A stretch of DNA of 64,000 nucleotides, taken from assembly GCF_030238365.1 (NCBI RefSeq), contig NZ_JASSOT010000052.1:1-64000 (forward strand), in the 5' to 3' direction. This document shows, piece by piece, positions 27,136 through 34,431 of this stretch. The notes beneath the pieces were generated by a model. It did not search any database, was not told the DNA's origin, and worked only from the letters and a program-made list of their open reading frames with translations. Every line of letters starts with the position of its first letter. Within the stretch, counting starts at the first letter, position 1. The translations under genes and the position numbers were made by a program. This stretch comes from Lelliottia wanjuensis. Lineage in GTDB: Bacteria; Pseudomonadota; Gammaproteobacteria; Enterobacterales; Enterobacteriaceae.

Positions 27136-28343
27136 AAAATTCCCCACTCCTGGCGTTTGTTTTTCATTCGTTCACTGTAGCGTTGGTAATGCTTAGGTTT
27201 ATTTGGGCTAAAAGATAACGCCCGACACCAATAATCATTATTAAGAAGCACCTTACAAATTCGTCGCCAGGAGGGAATATCTTTTGAGCCAATATCACCC
27301 GTCTGGGTGTCGGGAATATTCTCGCTGCCGTGCTTTTTATACCAGTGCAAATAAACGGCAATTTTGTTGCGATAATGTTCAGCCGTGGTTTCAGGCATGC
27401 TCGCGAGTAATAACATCGCATATTCCTGCCAGCAAAGATGATCGGGTTTGAGGATTTTCCGATGACCGTAGAAATGGTTGTCATGGCCTGCGTAGATCCC
27501 TCCGCTTCTGACGCCGCTGACCCGTTCGCACATCGCCGCCCAGCGCTCGGGTTCGAGCACATGATAGAGCCACAAACCCTGGCGCTGCTCCGGGCCAAAG
27601 GGCTCGCAGATGCGCATATAGCGCAGCGGAACCCCGGCCTGATGCATCAGATTGTACAGGGGGTTATAGCAGCAGCCGGTTTTGGCAAACCAGGTCCAGA
27701 TATCGGCGGTTTTCCAGTCATAAATGGGGTAGAGATACCAGGCGTGGCCGCCCGGCGCGATGGTGGTCCAGGGCTTATCGTCCGCGAACCGCTGTTTGCG
27801 GGCGCTGGCGATACTCAGGAAGCGGTTATAGGATTCATCAGCGCGAATACCAATCATCACCGCGGCGGGGCGCTTTTGCGCGAACCAGTCGGAAAAGGCT
27901 CTGACAAAGGCTTCGAAGGTCATTCCCTGCTGGTAGAAATCAAAATACTTAGGATCGGTAATGGCATCCGCCGGAGGCTGGCGGACCCAGTCGGTGCCGG
28001 GCTCCCAGCATTGCCACTCGGGCTGGAACTGGGAGAGGGAGTTTTGCGTGGTGAGCGGCAGCGCGACCCAATAAAACTGCTCGATGACGTCGCGATACTG
28101 GGCCCGCATACGTTCGATATGGGTTATCGTGCAGGAGAATTGCGCCTCCCAGTCGATAAATAACACGCTTATTTTCCGCTGCTTCTTGCGCGCCTGCTGT
28201 GCGACCAGATGCAGCATGATGGTGGAATCTTTTCCCCCGGAAAAAGAGACGCAAACCTTCGCTAAGTTATCCAGCGCCCAGTCGACTCTCTCTATTGCGG
28301 CTTCAAGAACATTACACTGAAGGGGATATTTGTAGATAGACAT
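27120..28343 (-). CDS. ybdN: PAPS-reductase-like PP-loop protein YbdN
   Basis: 407 residues, close to E. coli YbdN. The ATP-pyrophosphatase PP-loop SFSGGKDST covers residues 33-41, followed by the fold ISVLFIDWEAQF. Later segments PAAVMIGIRADESYNRF and HAWYLYPIYDWKTADIWTWF are the PAPS-reductase-like core, and the C-terminal extension is of the DUF3440 kind. Related proteins include IbrA and, more distantly, DndC of DNA phosphorothioation. The substrate is unknown. Start ATG 28343 has AGGGA upstream. It precedes and overlaps ybdM. Confidence 0.86.
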   Translation of the reverse strand: MSIYKYPLQCNVLEAAIERVDWALDNLAKVCVSFSGGKDSTIMLHLVAQQARKKQRKISVLFIDWEAQFSCTITHIERMRAQYRDVIEQFYWVALPLTTQNSLSQFQPEWQCWEPGTDWVRQPPADAITDPKYFDFYQQGMTFEAFVRAFSDWFAQKRPAAVMIGIRADESYNRFLSIASARKQRFADDKPWTTIAPGGHAWYLYPIYDWKTADIWTWFAKTGCCYNPLYNLMHQAGVPLRYMRICEPFGPEQRQGLWLYHVLEPERWAAMCERVSGVRSGGIYAGHDNHFYGHRKILKPDHLCWQEYAMLLLASMPETTAEHYRNKIAVYLHWYKKHGSENIPDTQTGDIGSKDIPSWRRICKVLLNNDYWCRALSFSPNKPKHYQRYSERMKNKRQEWGILCNND

Positions 28344-28650
28344 AAGCAATCCCTGCATGGCTATTCACGGCCATATAGTCATTTTGACGGAAATTAACTT
28401 CTGATAGTAAAGCAATTCTCAAATATGTAAAAAAGAAAGTTGCTAACAAATAATAATGGAGCCGGGCGGGCAAGGCAAACTGTGATTCAAAGCCCGTTTT
28501 GAAAAGTGTGTAATATTGCACGGTGTCTTTACGTGGCCAAAAATGCATTATGTAGCCGGGAAATAATATTTTTACTTTAATAATAATCTTTATGAATGCG
28601 TTATTATTAATTTATTATGATTTTGTATTTTATCTATTTGAAGTGTGTTG
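28344..28650. other. AT-rich intergenic segment upstream of ybdN
   Basis: About 300 bp with no supportable gene. The stretch 28560-28635 is strongly AT-rich (runs of TAATAAT) and should be bent or H-NS-prone. It presumably carries the ybdN promoter. Nothing else was recognised. Confidence 0.5.
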
Positions 28651-28687
28651 TTAGGTCAAACCTATCGCAGCCATAGACACGAATGCC
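28651..28687 (+). promoter_or_regulatory. OxyR-like binding site
   Basis: TTAG-N7-CTAT-N7-ATAG-N7-TGCC fits the OxyR tetranucleotide pattern ATAG-N7-CTAT-N7-ATAG-N7-CTAT in the two central quarters exactly and 3/4 in the first; the last is poor. It lies 11 bp upstream of a promoter-like -35 and about 300 bp upstream of ahpC, an OxyR-regulated gene in E. coli. Confidence 0.55.
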
Positions 28688-28698
28688 ATCGCGGCGGA

Positions 28699-28727
28699 TT
28701 GCTCATTGCCTGCGCGGGTGGTGTAAT
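28699..28727 (+). promoter_or_regulatory. Candidate sigma70 promoter before the ahpC leader/sRNA
   Basis: TTGCTC at 28699-28704 and TGTAAT at 28722-28727 with an ideal 17-bp spacer. A start near 28734 would fall at the base of the first hairpin of the structured RNA. Confidence 0.5.
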
Positions 28728-28733
28728 CAGGTC

Positions 28734-28848
28734 GCTGTTACATCCTGTCTCAGGTTATGTAGAGCGCAACGCAACGCCAGCTTAGGCTGGCACTGAATGA
28801 CCCCGCGGGAGTTCAGGTATCAGGGCCGCCCGTTGAGGCGGCCTTTTT
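28734..28848 (+). ncRNA. Candidate structured sRNA or attenuator leader upstream of ahpC
   Basis: About 115 nt with three features in series and no ORF. Hairpin 1 (28733-28766) pairs CGCT with AGCG, TACAT with ATGTA, and CCTG with CAGG around TCT. Hairpin 2 (28776-28791) is GCCAGC-TTAG-GCTGGC. A CCCGCGGG palindrome (28802-28809) comes next, then an intrinsic terminator. With the promoter and OxyR-like site just upstream it looks like a complete transcription unit. It could be a trans-acting sRNA, or the ahpC leader with a premature terminator. Confidence 0.5.
28824..28848 (+). terminator. Intrinsic terminator upstream of ahpC
   Basis: GGCCGCC-CGTTGA-GGCGGCC, a perfect 7-bp stem with 6-nt loop, followed directly by TTTTT. 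Confidence 0.85.
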
Positions 28849-28983
28849 ACGTTTGGGGCATTCACCACGTTGTCTTGAAAGGCTTGTAAGGTATGACTGA
28901 TTGATTTGATACGGCAAACGCATTAGCCCCCTCAGCCAAAGTTCGTTACCTTACATCTCAACGAAAACACGGAGGAAGTACAG

Positions 28984-29547
28984 ATGTCTTTGATTAACAC
29001 TAAAATTAAACCTTTCAAAAACCAGGCGTTCAAAAACGGTGAATTCGTCGAAGTGACCGAGAAAGATACCGAAGGTCGCTGGAGCGTGTTCTTCTTCTAT
29101 CCGGCAGATTTCACCTTCGTTTGCCCAACCGAACTGGGCGACGTGGCAGATCACTACGACGAACTGCAGAAACTGGGCGTGGACGTTTACTCTGTCTCTA
29201 CCGACACCCACTTCACCCACAAAGCGTGGCATGGCAGCTCTGAAACCATCGCGAAAATCAAATACGCGATGATCGGCGACCCGACTGGCGCCCTGACCCG
29301 TAACTTCGACAACATGCGTGAAGATGAAGGCCTGGCTGACCGTGCCACCTTCGTTGTTGACCCGCAGGGTATTATCCAGGCTATCGAAGTTACCGCTGAA
29401 GGTATCGGCCGTGATGCATCTGACCTGCTGCGCAAAATCAAAGCCGCTCAGTACGTCGCTTCTCACCCAGGCGAAGTGTGCCCGGCTAAGTGGAAAGAAG
29501 GCGAAGCAACGCTGGCTCCATCCCTGGACCTGGTTGGTAAGATTTAA
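28984..29547 (+). CDS. ahpC: Alkyl hydroperoxide reductase peroxiredoxin AhpC
   Basis: Typical 2-Cys peroxiredoxin that reduces H2O2 and organic hydroperoxides in the cytoplasm, recycled by AhpF. 187 residues. Peroxidatic Cys47 is in [12 protein letters not shown] and resolving Cys166 is in GEVCPAKW; the C-terminal region of sensitive bacterial AhpC is present. A strong GGAGG site precedes ATG 28984. ahpF follows. Codon use is strongly biased, as for highly expressed genes. Confidence 0.98.
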   Translation: MSLINTKIKPFKNQAFKNGEFVEVTEKDTEGRWSVFFFYPADFTFVCPTELGDVADHYDELQKLGVDVYSVSTDTHFTHKAWHGSSETIAKIKYAMIGDPTGALTRNFDNMREDEGLADRATFVVDPQGIIQAIEVTAEGIGRDASDLLRKIKAAQYVASHPGEVCPAKWKEGEATLAPSLDLVGKI

Positions 29548-29565
29548 GCCTTCAGGCGCTTTGAA

Positions 29566-29595
29566 GCCGGATGGCGCTACGCTTATCCGGCCTAC
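29566..29595. repeat. REP element
   Basis: GCCGGATGGCGCTACGCTT with ATCCGGCCTAC lies between ahpC and ahpF. Such elements can stabilise the upstream mRNA and give more AhpC than AhpF. Confidence 0.75.
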
Positions 29596-29610
29596 AAGAC
29601 CGGTCTACAA

Positions 29611-29635
29611 ACGGGTGCATCACGCACCCGTTTTA
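29611..29635 (+). terminator. Intrinsic terminator between ahpC and ahpF
   Basis: ACGGGTGC-ATCAC-GCACCCGT, a perfect 8-bp stem, is followed by TTTATT. It would terminate part of the ahpC transcripts before ahpF. Confidence 0.75.
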
Positions 29636-29718
29636 TTCCAAACCCCATGATGCAAGCCGCATTCAGGCCGCCCGCAAGGCAGCTTGCATGATGATGTTTT
29701 TTAAGCAGGAGATTAATG

Positions 29719-31284
29719 ATGCTCGACACCAACATGAAAACCCAGCTCAAGGCCTACCTTGAGAAACTGACCAAACCTGTTGAGTTGATTGCCACGCTGG
29801 ACGACAGCGCTAAATCGGCAGAAATCAAGGAACTGCTGGCGGAAATCGCTGAACTGTCACCGAAAGTGACCTTTAAAGAAGACAATACGCTGGCGGTGCG
29901 CAAGCCGTCGTTCCTGATTACCAACCCAGGCTCTGACCAGGGGCCGCGCTTTGCGGGCTCTCCGCTGGGCCACGAATTTACCTCTCTGGTACTGGCGCTG
30001 CTCTGGACCGGCGGGCATCCGTCGAAAGAGGCGCAGTCGCTGCTGGAGCAGATCGGCAATATCGACGGCGACTTTGAGTTCGAAACCTATTACTCGCTCT
30101 CATGCCACAACTGCCCGGACGTGGTGCAGGCCCTGAACCTGATGTCGGTGCTGAACCCGCGCATCAAACACACGGCCATCGACGGCGGTGTGTTCCAGAA
30201 CGAAATCACCGATCGCAACGTGATGGGCGTTCCGGCGGTCTTCATGAATGGTCAGGAGTTCGGTCAGGGGCGTATGACGCTGACGGAAATCGTTGCCAAA
30301 ATTGATACCGGCGCGGAGAAACGTGCGGCGGAAGAGTTGAACAAACGCGATGTTTACGACGTGCTGATTGTCGGCTCTGGCCCGGCGGGCGCGGCGGCGG
30401 CGGTCTACTCCGCACGTAAAGGCATTCGTACCGGCCTGATGGGCGAGCGTTTTGGTGGCCAGGTGCTCGACACCGTGGACATCGAAAACTACATCTCCGT
30501 GCCGAAAACCGAAGGTCAAAAGCTGGCGGGTGCCCTGAAAGCGCACGTCAGTGACTATGAAGTGGATGTGATTGACAGCCAGAGCGCCAGCAAACTGGTT
30601 CCGGCGGCGCAGGAAGGCGGCTTACACCAGATTGAAACCGCCTCCGGTGCGGTGCTGAAAGCGCGCAGCGTAATCATTGCCACCGGCGCGAAATGGCGCA
30701 ACATGAACGTTCCGGGCGAAGATCAGTATCGCACCAAAGGCGTGACCTACTGCCCACACTGCGACGGTCCGCTGTTCAAAGGCAAACGCGTGGCGGTGAT
30801 CGGTGGCGGTAACTCCGGTGTCGAAGCGGCTATCGATCTGGCGGGGATTGTGGAACACGTGACCCTGCTGGAATTCGCACCTGAAATGAAAGCGGATCAG
30901 GTATTGCAGGATAAAGTACGCAGCCTGAAAAACGTCGATATCGTACTGAACGCCCAGACCACCGAAGTGAAAGGCGACGGCAGCAAAGTCACCGGCCTGG
31001 AATACCGCGACCGCGTGAGCGGCGATGTCCACAGCGTGCCGCTGTCAGGGATTTTCGTCCAGATTGGTCTGCTGCCAAACACCACCTGGCTGGAAGGCGC
31101 GATTGAGCGCAACCGCATGGGCGAAATCATTATCGACGCCAAATGCGAAACCAGCGTGAAGGGGATCTTTGCGGCGGGCGACTGCACCACGGTGCCGTAC
31201 AAACAGATTATCATCGCCACCGGCGAAGGGGCGAAAGCGTCACTCAGCTCGTTTGATTATCTGATTCGCACCAAAACAGCATAA
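29719..31284 (+). CDS. ahpF: Alkyl hydroperoxide reductase flavoprotein AhpF
   Basis: NADH-dependent FAD disulfide reductase that re-reduces AhpC. 521 residues from the second of two tandem ATGs; this is the E. coli length and gives better spacing to AGGAG. The N-terminal double-thioredoxin-like domain carries Cys129/Cys132 (SCHNCPDV); the FAD-binding [17 protein letters not shown] follows; the redox centre Cys345/Cys348 is in YCPHCDGP; the NADH region is [17 protein letters not shown]. The C-terminus [13 protein letters not shown] is conserved. Confidence 0.98.
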   Translation: MLDTNMKTQLKAYLEKLTKPVELIATLDDSAKSAEIKELLAEIAELSPKVTFKEDNTLAVRKPSFLITNPGSDQGPRFAGSPLGHEFTSLVLALLWTGGHPSKEAQSLLEQIGNIDGDFEFETYYSLSCHNCPDVVQALNLMSVLNPRIKHTAIDGGVFQNEITDRNVMGVPAVFMNGQEFGQGRMTLTEIVAKIDTGAEKRAAEELNKRDVYDVLIVGSGPAGAAAAVYSARKGIRTGLMGERFGGQVLDTVDIENYISVPKTEGQKLAGALKAHVSDYEVDVIDSQSASKLVPAAQEGGLHQIETASGAVLKARSVIIATGAKWRNMNVPGEDQYRTKGVTYCPHCDGPLFKGKRVAVIGGGNSGVEAAIDLAGIVEHVTLLEFAPEMKADQVLQDKVRSLKNVDIVLNAQTTEVKGDGSKVTGLEYRDRVSGDVHSVPLSGIFVQIGLLPNTTWLEGAIERNRMGEIIIDAKCETSVKGIFAAGDCTTVPYKQIIIATGEGAKASLSSFDYLIRTKTA

Positions 31285-31320
31285 TAAAAGAAAGTAAGAC
31301 TGCACCTGCACCAGACAAAA

Positions 31321-31342
31321 CCCCGCGCGAGCGGGGTTTTTC
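31321..31342 (+). terminator. Intrinsic terminator of ahpF
   Basis: CCCCGC-GCGA-GCGGGG followed by TTTTTCTTTT, 36 bp after the ahpF stop and just before the convergent uspG. Confidence 0.85.
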
Positions 31343-31351
31343 TTTTGGGCG

Positions 31352-31780
31352 TTATCTGACAACCATCACCGGAATGTGGGTGTGGCGGATCACGCTCGAA
31401 GCGTTTGAGCCCAGCAGATGGGTGCTGATAGACGGATTGCGTGAACCGATAACGACCACATCGGCTTTCAGTTCGTTCGCCATTTCGTTCACCGCATCGC
31501 GCACGCTACCGAAGCGGACGTGGGTTTTGATCCGCGACGGATCGATGGTGAAATGGCCGACCATGGTTTGTAACCGCGTTTCGGCTTCATGCTGGAGATG
31601 CTCTTCAAAGCGGCGCACGTCGGCGGCGAAGCGATGCAGGCTCAGGCTGGCAGAGCCGGGTAAAACGTGTAGCAGATGAATGATGCCGTCCTGTTGCGCC
31701 AGAAACTCGGCGTGGCGAACGGCCTTGTCGCTCAGTTCCATTTCAAAAACATCAACGGGCATAATGATTGTCTGGTACAT
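31352..31780 (-). CDS. uspG: Universal stress protein UspG
   Basis: Cytoplasmic universal stress protein of the UspFG class (E. coli YbdQ). 142 residues from [20 protein letters not shown]; an in-frame start 45 bp upstream is rejected. The ATP-binding Usp motif [25 protein letters not shown] fits G-2x-G-9x-G(S/T). Convergent with ahpF. A miniprotein gene lies 133 bp upstream on the same strand. Confidence 0.95.
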   Translation of the reverse strand: MYQTIIMPVDVFEMELSDKAVRHAEFLAQQDGIIHLLHVLPGSASLSLHRFAADVRRFEEHLQHEAETRLQTMVGHFTIDPSRIKTHVRFGSVRDAVNEMANELKADVVVIGSRNPSISTHLLGSNASSVIRHTHIPVMVVR

Positions 31781-31913
31781 ATCCGTTTCTCCTCCTTTAT
31801 AAACGCTGAAATCATTCAAACACAAAATAATCGAGGTTTCTGATAGCTGTCAGACACTTTTTCATATCGTGGCGTTTTTTGACATTTCTTTGCGCAGTTC
31901 AGGCGGGGGAGGG

Positions 31914-32003
31914 CTACCAGTGGCGTTCCAGGTACAGCACGGCCGTGACGATAATCGCCAGAAAAATGAAATAGATCAGGGAGATGACCACTATCTCATT
32001 CAT
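31914..32003 (-). CDS. 29-residue single-pass membrane miniprotein (predicted)
   Basis: A 29-codon ORF, MNEIVVISLIYF to the end ERHW-stop, preceded by AAGGA five bases before ATG. Residues about 4-24 are uninterrupted hydrophobic (VVISLIYFIFLAIIVTAVLY), flanked by an acidic N-end and a basic C-end (Leu-Glu-Arg-His-Trp). It resembles in design the single-pass small proteins of enterics, such as KdpF-like peptides, but I recognise no named family. It lies between rnk and uspG, same strand. Confidence 0.6.
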   Translation of the reverse strand: MNEIVVISLIYFIFLAIIVTAVLYLERHW

Positions 32004-32080
32004 GTCCGTCCTTAAGGTGATGAAACGGATTAAGCCTGGATGAAGATAATTATGGTCTCTATAAGAAATTAAGGTGATTT

Positions 32081-32109
32081 TACGGAAAGAGGATGCAGGT
32101 GCATCCTCT
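32081..32109 (-). terminator. Terminator of rnk
   Basis: On the minus strand AGAGGATGCA-CC-TGCATCCTCT, a perfect 10-bp stem, is followed by TTCCGTAA. It lies 34 bp beyond the rnk stop. Confidence 0.65.
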
Positions 32110-32143
32110 GGGCAAAGCGGTGATGGCGCTTATTCAGATGAGA

Positions 32144-32554
32144 TTAACGCAGGTAATCGCCGGCGGCTTCTGGCTGGTAGAGCAGTTCCAGCACTTCCAG
32201 ATGCGCGGAGGCACCACCTGGTAATTCCCAGTGGATGGTATCGCCCGTGCGCAGGCCGAGCAGCGCAGCACCAACAGGTGCGAGAACCGAAAGCTGCGTG
32301 CTGCTGTCAGTCATTTGCGCAGGATAAACCAGGGTACGCGTGCGCTCTTCGCCGGAAGTGAGATCGCGGAATTTGACCTGGCTATTCATCGTCACCACGT
32401 CATGCGGCATGGTTTCCGGAGTACACATCTGTGCCCGGTCCAGCTCTGCATTCAGGGCGTCGGCCACCGGCAGGGAGGCGAACTGCGGTTTTTCCAGAAG
32501 GCGATCAATACGTTCTGCGTCGAGTTCATTAATGATAATTGTAGGTCTGGACAT
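32144..32554 (-). CDS. rnk: Regulator of nucleoside diphosphate kinase Rnk
   Basis: GreA/GreB-like RNA polymerase secondary-channel protein with a C-terminal FKBP-like domain; first known as regulator of nucleoside diphosphate kinase. 136 residues. Starts [23 protein letters not shown], a short N-terminal coiled coil; the C-terminal domain includes [22 protein letters not shown] and [19 protein letters not shown] hairpin leader precedes it. Confidence 0.95.
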   Translation of the reverse strand: MSRPTIIINELDAERIDRLLEKPQFASLPVADALNAELDRAQMCTPETMPHDVVTMNSQVKFRDLTSGEERTRTLVYPAQMTDSSTQLSVLAPVGAALLGLRTGDTIHWELPGGASAHLEVLELLYQPEAAGDYLR

Positions 32555-32606
32555 TTATTACTCCATGTCGTTAATGCTGCGTGCACCGCAGAAACCAATC
32601 CAAAAG

Positions 32607-32637
32607 AAAACCCTCGCCGTCTGGCAGCGAGGGTTTT
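32607..32637 (-). promoter_or_regulatory. Leader attenuator-like terminator upstream of rnk
   Basis: AAAACCCTCGC-loop-GCGAGGGTTTT is symmetric and carries a U-tract on the minus strand (TTTTCTTTTGG). It lies 53 bp upstream of rnk. A premature terminator in this leader has been proposed for enterics (rnk leader). As the two flanking genes are divergent, it is not a normal gene-end terminator. Confidence 0.6.
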
Positions 32638-32796
32638 ATCTGTTCTGATGATACTGGCTGTGCCCGCAACTTTGAAGTGATCAATGTCACATTCATTGCG
32701 CAGATGAAGTTTATGCAGGATGGATTTCAGGATTGCCGCTGTACCGGGCGAGTTCGCGCGGCATAATGAGGTTCTGACTATACACCGGAGAGCGTC

Positions 32797-33414
32797 ATGT
32801 ATTTTTATCAGCCTTCGCAGGGGCATGGTTTGCCGCACGATCCCCTGAATGCCATTATCGGCCCTCGCCCTATTGGCTGGATTGCCTCGCAGGATGCGGC
32901 CGGGCATACCAATCTGGCGCCCTACAGTTTCTTCAACTGTTTTAATTATCGTCCGCCCATTATTGGTTTCGCCAGCAGCGGCTGGAAGGACAGCGTGCGA
33001 AATATCGTCGAGACCAAAGAATTTGTCTGGAATCTTGCCACACGCGAGCTGGCAGAGGCGATGAATGAAACCTCCGCCAGCCTCCCTCAGGGGGAAGATG
33101 AGTTTGCGTTTGCGGGGCTAACAAAAGCTGAGAGCACGCTGGTCAAGGTGCCGCGGGTGGCTGAAAGTCCGGTGAACTTTGAGTGCCGACTGTCGCAATG
33201 CATTCAACTGACCGCCGCAGACGGAACAGCGATTGAGAGCTGGCTGGTGCTGGGCGAAGTCGTCGGGATTCATATTGCGTCGTCGCTGCTGGAAGAGGGC
33301 ATCTATCAGACCGCGAAGGCCAACCCGGTACTGCGCGCGGGCGGGCCTTCGGCCTACTACTCGATTAGCGACGAGCACCGCTTTGATCTGGTGCGGCCGG
33401 ACGCGCGCAGGTAA
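32797..33414 (+). CDS. Flavin reductase-like (FMN-binding split barrel) protein
   Basis: 205 residues. Family signature at the N-terminus: DPLNAIIGPRPIGWIASQD, NLAPYSFFNCFNYRPPIIGF and FVWNLATRELAEAMNETSA, with ESWLVLGEVVGIHIA later; this is the flavin reductase/DIM6-like FMN-binding split barrel. Likely a cytoplasmic FMN-dependent oxidoreductase; the substrate is unknown. ATG has GGAGAG upstream. Convergent with rna, ending 20 bp from its stop. Not between rnk and rna in E. coli K-12. Confidence 0.86.
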   Translation: MYFYQPSQGHGLPHDPLNAIIGPRPIGWIASQDAAGHTNLAPYSFFNCFNYRPPIIGFASSGWKDSVRNIVETKEFVWNLATRELAEAMNETSASLPQGEDEFAFAGLTKAESTLVKVPRVAESPVNFECRLSQCIQLTAADGTAIESWLVLGEVVGIHIASSLLEEGIYQTAKANPVLRAGGPSAYYSISDEHRFDLVRPDARR

Positions 33415-33434
33415 AGGGACCGCATGGCAAAGGA

Positions 33435-34244
33435 TCAGTATCCGACTTTATCGATCACAAACTGCTTGCCGCAGTTGCCTGGATGAGGCTGCGGGGCGAA
33501 TGACGCTGCAGTCAGCGGCGCGTTGATCTTGGCGGCGTTAAGCGAGATCTGCATTTCGGTGAGATACGCCGGGTTGTTGTTGCAGGTCAGTTTGACCGCT
33601 TTCACCGAATCTTTGCCCCAGCTTTTGGCGACCGCGTCGTCGAAATCGCGGCGAGACACGGTTTTGCCGTAGTTATCGGCAAGGAATTTGCCCAGCGCGC
33701 TGCTTTTCACTTCCTGATTCATGCGCACCATGGTGCCAAAATAGGCATCGGGATCGAACCCGAAGCAGACGCCGTGCTTGGCGTATTCGTAGCGTTCCAG
33801 ACAGGATCCGCCGCCCGCGCCCGGCATCACGCCGTTCAGCTTCGCGGCGGCTTCGAAGGAGAGGCCGGTTTCGGCGGCGGCGCATTTACGGCTGGCTCTC
33901 GCTTCCGGCATGTTAGGAACCGGGCGGGTGGCGCAGCCAAATCGCATCCAGCGGCGGTCATCGACGCCGCGCGACGCGATGGATTTCGGCAGGCTCGGCC
34001 ACAGGCCGTGAACCGTCAGGAAATCCGTTTTGTTCGGGCTCTCTTTTTGCAGCCGGCACTCGTCAGGCTCGTTGCGGTCGCGATCGTGCATGCTCTGGCA
34101 AAACCCGGTTTGCCAGGAAAGCGCCAGAACGTAACGGTCAAAATCGGCGTATTGCGTAGCCTGAAGCGGGGCGGCATGGGCTGAGAAGGCGCACAGCGCA
34201 AAAGCGGTTGCACTGAAACGGAGAACGATATCCTTCCTGAACAT
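33435..34244 (-). CDS. rna: Periplasmic ribonuclease I (RNase T2 family)
   Basis: Secreted broad-specificity endoribonuclease. 269 residues. Signal peptide at the start (FSATAFALCAFSAHA, cleavage around residue 24). RNase T2 active-site motifs are both present: FLTVHGLWPSL with the first catalytic His and RYEYAKHGVCF with the second. Multiple cysteines suit periplasmic disulfides. Between the flavin reductase-like gene and dcuC. Confidence 0.95.
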   Translation of the reverse strand: MFRKDIVLRFSATAFALCAFSAHAAPLQATQYADFDRYVLALSWQTGFCQSMHDRDRNEPDECRLQKESPNKTDFLTVHGLWPSLPKSIASRGVDDRRWMRFGCATRPVPNMPEARASRKCAAAETGLSFEAAAKLNGVMPGAGGGSCLERYEYAKHGVCFGFDPDAYFGTMVRMNQEVKSSALGKFLADNYGKTVSRRDFDDAVAKSWGKDSVKAVKLTCNNNPAYLTEMQISLNAAKINAPLTAASFAPQPHPGNCGKQFVIDKVGY

Positions 34245-34295
34245 TTGTATTCCTGATGATTAAAGGGAAATTAATTCCAGGAACTTATTAAAGCA

Positions 34296-34317
34296 CAAAA
34301 AGCGCCCGTGGGCGCTT
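34296..34317 (-). terminator. Intrinsic terminator downstream of dcuC
   Basis: Minus-strand AAGCGCCC-AC-GGGCGCTT followed by TTTGTG, between the dcuC stop and the rna start. Confidence 0.65.
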
Positions 34318-34340
34318 CGGTGTGATGTTTGATGTTTGAT

Positions 34341-34423
34341 GTCGGGTGGCGCTGCGCTTACCCGACCTACAAAACGACTCTGCGGTCTGGTGCCCTCACC
34401 CTGACCCTCTCCCACAGGGAGAG
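34341..34423. repeat. REP element plus CCCTCTCCC-type palindrome
   Basis: A REP unit (34341-34370, GTCGGGTGGCGCTGCGCTT) is followed by a palindromic repeat (34391-34423) with CCCTCTCCC-ACA-GGGAGAGGG, the third copy of the family seen at 10147 and 21206. Confidence 0.7.
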
Positions 34424-34431
34424 GGAAAAAC

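Noticed and set aside
28351-28548. 78-codon minus-strand open frame upstream of ybdN
   Set aside because: No ribosome site, unlikely composition, and it overlaps the ybdN promoter region.
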